Source of the DNA: Pedobacter glucosidilyticus
Lineage (GTDB): Bacteria > Bacteroidota > Bacteroidia > Sphingobacteriales > Sphingobacteriaceae
NCBI RefSeq assembly: GCF_002483235.1
Contig: NZ_DLHN01000032.1
Span: 1 to 10,233 of the forward strand
Length of the DNA stretch: 10,233 nt
Direction: 5' to 3'
Positions 6,806 through 10,233 of the stretch are shown piece by piece. The notes beneath the pieces are model-generated. The model saw nothing but the letters and a program-made list of their open reading frames with translations, had not been told where the DNA came from and searched no databases. A program made the translations under genes and the position numbers. Each line of letters starts with the position of its first letter. Position 1 is the first letter of the stretch.

Positions 6806-7276
6806 ATGAAGAATAATTTACCTACAGTAGAAACTCAAATGTTAATTAGAAAACCTGTTTCTCAAGTTTTTCAAGCATTTATTGATCCGGCAATAACAAC
6901 TAACTTTTGGTTTACAAAATCAAGCGGACGGTTAGAAGTTGGAAAAACCGTGAAGTGGGAATGGGAAATGTATGGCGTTTCTGACAATGTGTTTACGAAA
7001 AAAATTGTCACAAATAAACTGATTTCCACGGAATGGGGTGACCCTCTCACAACAGTTGATTATGAGTTTACTGAATTAACAGACGAAACAACCTATGTTG
7101 TTATTAAAAATTATGGGTTCAACTTAACAGGAGATGATTTAATTGAAGCAATAAAAGATAATACAGGTGGTTTTACGACTGTTTTAGACGGACTTAAAGC
7201 TTATTTAGAACACAATATTAAATTAAATTTAATAGGCGATAAATATCCTAAAGAAATTAGTCATCACGGACAGTGA
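6806..7276 (+). CDS. SRPBCC / AHSA1-type (START-like) domain protein
   Basis: The 156-residue protein is a single helix-grip domain of the activator of Hsp90 ATPase homologue 1-like group. Typical blocks appear in order: an N-terminal strand with IRKPVSQVFQAFIDPAITTNFW (14-35, the helix that packs over the cavity), GRLEVGKTVKWEWEMYG (41-57), then paired strands through ISTEWGDP and TTVDYEFTEL (73-91), and TTYVVIKNYGF (95-105). A long C-terminal helix, GGFTTVLDGLKAYLEHNIKL, lies at 121-140. Such domains bind hydrophobic ligands or act as small chaperone-like or stress proteins. In bacteria the ligand is usually unknown, and nothing here names it. No signal peptide is seen, so it should be cytosolic. 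The gene is monocistronic in appearance, with a repeat remnant upstream and nested inverted repeats downstream. ATG at 6806 is the first sensible start. Confidence 0.88.
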   Translation: MKNNLPTVETQMLIRKPVSQVFQAFIDPAITTNFWFTKSSGRLEVGKTVKWEWEMYGVSDNVFTKKIVTNKLISTEWGDPLTTVDYEFTELTDETTYVVIKNYGFNLTGDDLIEAIKDNTGGFTTVLDGLKAYLEHNIKLNLIGDKYPKEISHHGQ

Positions 7277-7298
7277 TTCATCAATATCTATTAATGTT

Positions 7299-7356
7299 AG
7301 AAAAGCTACAATACGATAACTTATTGTATAAAGTTCTTACTGTTTTTAGCTTTTCT
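7299..7356. terminator. Nested inverted repeats, possible terminator
   Basis: An outer pair of perfect 10-nt arms, AGAAAAGCTA (7299-7308) and TAGCTTTTCT (7347-7356), encloses an inner pair of 7-nt arms, TACAATA (7307-7313) and TATTGTA (7322-7328), with an 8-nt loop. The right outer arm is followed by TATTTTG. It starts 22 nt after the SRPBCC stop, which suits a transcription end. The stems are AT-rich and the outer loop is long, so termination efficiency is doubtful; it could instead act in the leader of the next gene. Confidence 0.35.
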
Positions 7357-7388
7357 TATTTTGCTAATTTTAAATTATCAACTTATAT

Positions 7389-7405
7389 ATACTATGTTAT
7401 AGTAT
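7389..7405. promoter_or_regulatory. Perfect 7-3-7 palindrome upstream of the 163-residue gene
   Basis: ATACTAT and ATAGTAT are exact reverse complements separated by GTT. The palindrome ends 30 nt before the ATG at 7436 and is followed by a T-rich run (TTTGTTT). Position and symmetry would suit a dimeric regulator's operator overlapping a promoter, or a weak hairpin terminator. AT-rich DNA yields such palindromes by chance, so confidence is low. Confidence 0.25.
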
Positions 7406-7435
7406 TTTGTTTAATCAAATACAACTATTAAGTTA

Positions 7436-7927
7436 ATGAAAAGACTGCTAATGACTTTCGTAATATCACTTTTCACAATCTTGATTTTTGCTGAGGATAA
7501 AACTGTTTCTTATCAAGATTTTAAAATTGATGGTTTGTATTTTATAGCAAACAAAGAAGACATAATCAAAAAGTTTGGTAAACCGATAAAGATATTTAGG
7601 CCTAACTATGAATGTGGCTTTTTTTCAGATAATGAGCAATCGGATGGGCCTTATTATTCTTTACAGTACGCATATTTAAAATTTACAGGGAATAAGTTGA
7701 ATTATCAACTAGTAGAAGTCTTATTTAGTCAAAAAATGAAAAATAAGATTACATACAAGAATCAGGTACTTTCATATAAAACAACAAAAAAGGAATTTGA
7801 GAAAATTTTTGGCGTTAAGTTAAATGAAAATAAAATTATCCTGCGTTATAGAAATGCTGACGATGCACTTATATTTTCATTTATTAATGGATTTCTAGCT
7901 AAAATTGACTATAAGTCGCCTTGTTAA
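7436..7927 (+). CDS. Secreted protein of unknown function with two similar KxFG motifs
   Basis: The product has 163 residues. The first 19 form a signal peptide (KRLLMTFVISLFTILIFA, cleavage before Glu20), so the mature protein should be periplasmic or secreted; there is no lipobox Cys. Two similar blocks recur about 78 residues apart: NKEDIIKKFGKPIKI (39-53) and TKKEFEKIFGVKLNE (117-131). Each is followed by strand-like sequence. This pattern of a helix ending in 'FG-x-P/V' followed by strands resembles the BamE/BLIP-like fold, in which the motif usually repeats, but the match is too weak to name the family. Cys60 and the terminal Cys163 could form a disulfide in the envelope. The upstream palindrome may regulate it. 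I do not recognise the gene; it sits alone in the repeat-bracketed accessory stretch. Confidence 0.75.
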   Translation: MKRLLMTFVISLFTILIFAEDKTVSYQDFKIDGLYFIANKEDIIKKFGKPIKIFRPNYECGFFSDNEQSDGPYYSLQYAYLKFTGNKLNYQLVEVLFSQKMKNKITYKNQVLSYKTTKKEFEKIFGVKLNENKIILRYRNADDALIFSFINGFLAKIDYKSPC

Positions 7928-7983
7928 ATTGGCTCACAAATAAGAGTGGCTGTTTAGTGGTTAAATCAAGTCTTTAACGATTA

Positions 7984-8025
7984 TATCGTTTGTTTATTAA
8001 CAAAGTTCGCAGAGAGCACAAAGCT
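7984..8025 (+). repeat. Second diverged copy of the 'CAAAG...CAGAGA' repeat
   Basis: ATCGTTTGTTTATTAACAAAG followed by the words TTCGCAGAGAGCACAAAGC matches 6726-6770 in order and orientation. This copy keeps the TTCGCAGAGA word better than the first. It lies 57 nt after the stop of the 163-residue gene and directly before the second tract of the larger interspersed repeat. Confidence 0.5.
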
Positions 8026-8044
8026 TAGTGAAGACTTATTAACT

Positions 8045-8240
8045 TATTGATTGATTTTTGAATGAGTGATTAAGCTTTAAAAATTGAGTGATTTTTGATT
8101 TTTTTAATTTTTCCTTTTTAATTTTTTATTGATTGAAGGATTGATTTTTGAATGAGTGATTAAGCTTTCAGCCTTTTGCGTTGAGCTTTAAAAATTGAGT
8201 GATTTTTTAATTTTTCCTTTTGACTTTTTAATTTTTCCTT
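8045..8240. repeat. Interspersed repeat, right locus (two units in tandem)
   Basis: Two head-to-tail units of the family seen at 5750-5926. The first unit (about 8045-8127) has GATTGATTTTTGAATGAGTG and then a single TTAAGCTTT joined directly to AAAAATTGAG. Compared with the full form it lacks 21 nt that lie between two direct TTAAGCTTT words, as expected from slippage or recombination between them. The second unit (about 8128-8240) is full length, and 8123-8202 matches 5814-5893 with two differences. The T-rich motif TTTTTAATTTTTCCTTT closes each unit. The tract ends 5 nt before the stop of the convergent thioesterase gene. Confidence 0.85.
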
Positions 8241-8244
8241 TCTC

Positions 8245-8766
8245 TCACTGCTTCGCAGCGTTAAACAATGCTTTAAGCTCTGTAGCATCGTCAGGATTCA
8301 TTTTACCTGATAAGATAAGTCGCAACTGTCTGCGTCTTAAAGCGCCGTCATAAAGTGCTATTTCATCCTCAGATTCTGGAATTAACTCTGGTACTGGAAC
8401 CGTTTTACCTTCATCATTTAAGGCTACAAAAGTATAATAGGCCTCGTTAGACTTTATACGGGTGCCTGATGGAATGTTTTCTGCCCAAACATCTAGTCTA
8501 ACTTCAACAGAGGTATGGAAAGCCCGCGTAACTTTGGCATTAATGGTTACCACATCACCCAATTTGATAGGATGTTTAAAAGAAACATTATCTACAGAAG
8601 CGGTTACTACAATGCGATTACTGTGTCTTTGTGCAGAAATCGCTGCTGCAATATCCATCCAATGTAATAAACGCCCGCCCATTAAATTGTTAAGGGTGTT
8701 GGTATCATTTGGTAATACCAATTCGTTCATGGTGATTAATGAATCTTTTGCTTTCTTAGCGTTCAT
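8245..8766 (-). CDS. Acyl-CoA thioesterase, YciA/BACH-type hotdog fold
   Basis: The 173-residue protein should hydrolyse acyl-CoA to free acid and CoA in the cytosol. The family motif is clear: MNELVLPNDTNTLNNLMGGR (13-32), with the DTN (21-23) that holds the conserved Asn, then LLHWMDIAAAISAQRHS (33-49), the central hotdog helix with Asp38. Next come VTASVDNVSFKHPIKLGD (54-71) and the second active-site region FHTSVEVRLDVWAE (83-96). YTFVALNDEGKTVPVPELIP (111-130) is the usual final strand and Pro-rich linker. The C-terminal 35 residues form a charged helix, a common extension. The start codon follows the stop of the plug gene by 3 nt, so the gene is last in a probable operon and translationally coupled. 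A short stem (8246-8260) overlaps its stop but lacks a U-tract. Chain-length specificity cannot be read from sequence. Confidence 0.92.
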   Translation of the reverse strand: MNAKKAKDSLITMNELVLPNDTNTLNNLMGGRLLHWMDIAAAISAQRHSNRIVVTASVDNVSFKHPIKLGDVVTINAKVTRAFHTSVEVRLDVWAENIPSGTRIKSNEAYYTFVALNDEGKTVPVPELIPESEDEIALYDGALRRRQLRLILSGKMNPDDATELKALFNAAKQ

Positions 8767-8769
8767 ATC

Positions 8770-10092
8770 TTAGTTTGTTCTGGGTAATTGTCTGCTGTTT
8801 AATTCTCTAAAGGCTATTAATTCTTCAAATCTGGAAGCTGGTGCCCTATAGTAGACTAATATTTGATAATCATTTTCGGTTTCAAAAAAAGAACCATCAA
8901 AAGTGTTATCATTAATGATTTTACCGTCTTCTGTAGCCCAAGTGTATTTATAATCATAAACACCTTGTTTTAAAAGCATTGTTTTTGAGAATTGTTTGCT
9001 TTCAGGATTGTAAATCAATCTGCTATCTGTATTTTTCTGGTAAGCATTAAACTGACCAATGATATAAGCATGCCCATTGGCATCTGGTTCATCGGCTTTT
9101 AAGGTAAAAGTTATAGCTGCATAATCTCCAGCATAATCATCACTATTACCATCCTGATTGATGATATAAAACTTACCATTTTCATCAAACTGGTAAGAGT
9201 AATTAGGTGTGTTTAAAACAACATCAGGAAATAATAAAATTCTGTATAAACTATCCAATACGATTTGTCCAACTCGCTCTGATTTAAATCTTAAACTACG
9301 GGTATCAAACCTTCTAAATTCATTCGCTCCATCAAAATCATTGGTTAAATTATCTGCATAAACCAATAAGTTGTTTCTTACAAAAAGAGGTCTATTGATG
9401 GTTTTGATTAAATCTGTTCGGTTATTTTTTAAGGTAACGATTCTTATTTCCTGATAAGGATTTTGAATGGCCAAACCCGGATGTGCAATATTGATATTCA
9501 CCTTTTGGCGCTCATCTCTTTTTGCTACTACAGGAGATTGTACTATCTCTGCTTGTACATTAACCTTAGTTTGTACAATGTATAATCTTCTGCTGATGAG
9601 TATTTTACGCTGGTCGCCATCTTCATATACTTTAAGTAGATAATTGCCTGATATTTTAGGAATTATACTTGTATTAGGCAAACTTACTTCGTAATGCGTG
9701 TAACTTACAAAGGTACCAAAGGAGTATCTAAAATTATTGATGCGTTCTTCGGTAAAACTTTGTAAATACTCAATAGGAGATAAGGATGATGGTTTCCAAT
9801 CGGCATCGCAATGTTCTAAGGTATAAAACAAGTTTCTGCTTCCACCACGTAAATCATCAAATTTTAAGATAACCTGTTGGCTACTTCCTAAATTTAAAAC
9901 CGGAAAACTTTGGTCTTTCTCCGTATTAAAAAACTCAACGCTTTTAATCTCCGGAATATAGTTTTTATTATCATAAACCGTTACAGACTCTGGCGTTGCT
10001 GCAACAAAAGTCCGTACTTTTTTAGGCTTCTTTTGGGCAAAAGCAGCTAAACTTAATAGCGTTAAAAACAGAAATATCAAATTCTTCTTCAT
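8770..10092 (-). CDS. Type IX secretion system plug protein (DUF5103 family)
   Basis: The 440-residue protein begins with a signal peptide, KKNLIFLFLTLLSLAAFA, cleaved before Gln20. It matches the Bacteroidota 'plug' family, which was found bound to the giant outer-membrane translocon SprA/Sov, where it blocks the periplasmic side of the channel when PorV is absent. The diagnostic N-terminal domain covers about 45-175: PEIKSVEFFN, FPVLNLGSSQQVILKFDDL (63-81), then FYTLEHCDADWKPSSLSPIE (89-108) and EYLQSF. The middle has HPGLAIQNPYQEIRIV (204-219) and NEFRRFDTRSLRF (257-269). An Ig/CBM48-like C-terminal domain (about 325-415) contains GQFNAY, YNPESKQFSKTMLLKQGVYD and the closing strand NDYQILVYYR. 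The length fits the family and no defect is seen. It starts 23 nt after the ABC-F-like gene and ends 3 nt before the thioesterase start, so the three are probably one operon. No other T9SS gene is in view, as is usual for this scattered system. Confidence 0.9.
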   Translation of the reverse strand: MKKNLIFLFLTLLSLAAFAQKKPKKVRTFVAATPESVTVYDNKNYIPEIKSVEFFNTEKDQSFPVLNLGSSQQVILKFDDLRGGSRNLFYTLEHCDADWKPSSLSPIEYLQSFTEERINNFRYSFGTFVSYTHYEVSLPNTSIIPKISGNYLLKVYEDGDQRKILISRRLYIVQTKVNVQAEIVQSPVVAKRDERQKVNINIAHPGLAIQNPYQEIRIVTLKNNRTDLIKTINRPLFVRNNLLVYADNLTNDFDGANEFRRFDTRSLRFKSERVGQIVLDSLYRILLFPDVVLNTPNYSYQFDENGKFYIINQDGNSDDYAGDYAAITFTLKADEPDANGHAYIIGQFNAYQKNTDSRLIYNPESKQFSKTMLLKQGVYDYKYTWATEDGKIINDNTFDGSFFETENDYQILVYYRAPASRFEELIAFRELNSRQLPRTN

Positions 10093-10115
10093 ACCATTAA
10101 GTTTAACTAGATATT

Positions 10116-10233
10116 TTAGCCTTCTAAAATCAAAATTTCATCTGCTAACTGCTCCCAATGTAGTTGTAAAGCACCCAACTGCTCTTTTAATTGATGATAA
10201 CGCTCATTTACCTCTTTTAATTTTTGAGGGTTG
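10116..10233 (-). CDS. C-terminal end of a probable ABC-F family ATPase (cut by window edge)
   Basis: Only the last 39 codons are present, running off the right edge. The translation starts NPQKLKEVNERYHQLKEQLG and ends LHWEQLADEILILEG. It is a short heptad coiled coil followed by the 'x-W-E-x-L-A-x-E' ending that I recall from the C-termini of ABC-F proteins, ribosome-bound ATPases of the Uup/EttA group. No Walker motif lies inside the window, so the family rests on this tail and on its place at the head of the plug operon. Another protein ending in a coiled coil is possible. The plug start follows 23 nt after its stop. Confidence 0.55.
   Translation of the reverse strand, partial: NPQKLKEVNERYHQLKEQLGALQLHWEQLADEILILEG

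Noticed and set aside
5750..8240. CRISPR array or insertion sequence
   Set aside because: The repeats are long, AT-rich, only two units per locus with no spacers of even length, and no cas gene, transposase or terminal inverted repeats are present.
8246..8260. Short hairpin at the thioesterase stop (CACTGC-TTC-GCAGCG) as a terminator
   Set aside because: The stem is only six pairs with one G-U, it overlaps the coding end, and on the minus strand it is followed by purine-rich sequence instead of a U-tract.
8462..8773. Plus-strand open frame opposite the thioesterase
   Set aside because: Fully antisense to a gene with clear hotdog motifs; no independent support.

Overview
The window looks like chromosomal DNA from a member of the Bacteroidota, most likely a Sphingobacteriaceae relative such as Pedobacter. 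The evidence is a type IX secretion 'plug' protein, an SMC of Bacteroidota type, AT-rich coding, few clear Shine-Dalgarno sites, one good match to the TAnnTTTG -7 box, and intergenic repeats of a kind I recall from this group. The genus is an inference.

Layout. (1) Positions 1-728, minus strand: a PIN-domain ribonuclease-like toxin overlaps a 53-codon gene downstream of it that looks like its antitoxin partner. (2) Positions 800-5221, minus strand: the chromosome-organising ATPase SMC is followed after 3 nt by a membrane-anchored GH25 lysozyme. A small membrane-anchored protein diverges from SMC at 5283. (3) Positions 5739-8244, plus strand: an AT-rich accessory stretch holds three small stand-alone genes: a secreted unknown with a probable frameshift, an AHSA1-type SRPBCC protein and a secreted 163-residue unknown. 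It is bracketed by direct copies of one interspersed repeat, and two further repeat families lie inside. (4) Positions 8245-10233, minus strand: a compact probable operon of the C-terminal end of an ABC-F-like ATPase, the T9SS plug protein and a YciA/BACH-type acyl-CoA thioesterase.

The two minus-strand blocks (2 and 4) read as housekeeping DNA with tight spacing. Region 3 reads as a variable insert between them. The points most worth a second look are the short antitoxin-like gene hidden behind the PIN gene, the poly-T frameshift at 6558-6564 that removes a coherent C-terminus, and the repeat pair at 5814-5893 / 8123-8202 (80 nt, 2 differences) that brackets the accessory genes. I found no clear novel multi-gene system, CRISPR array, tRNA, rRNA or transposase.
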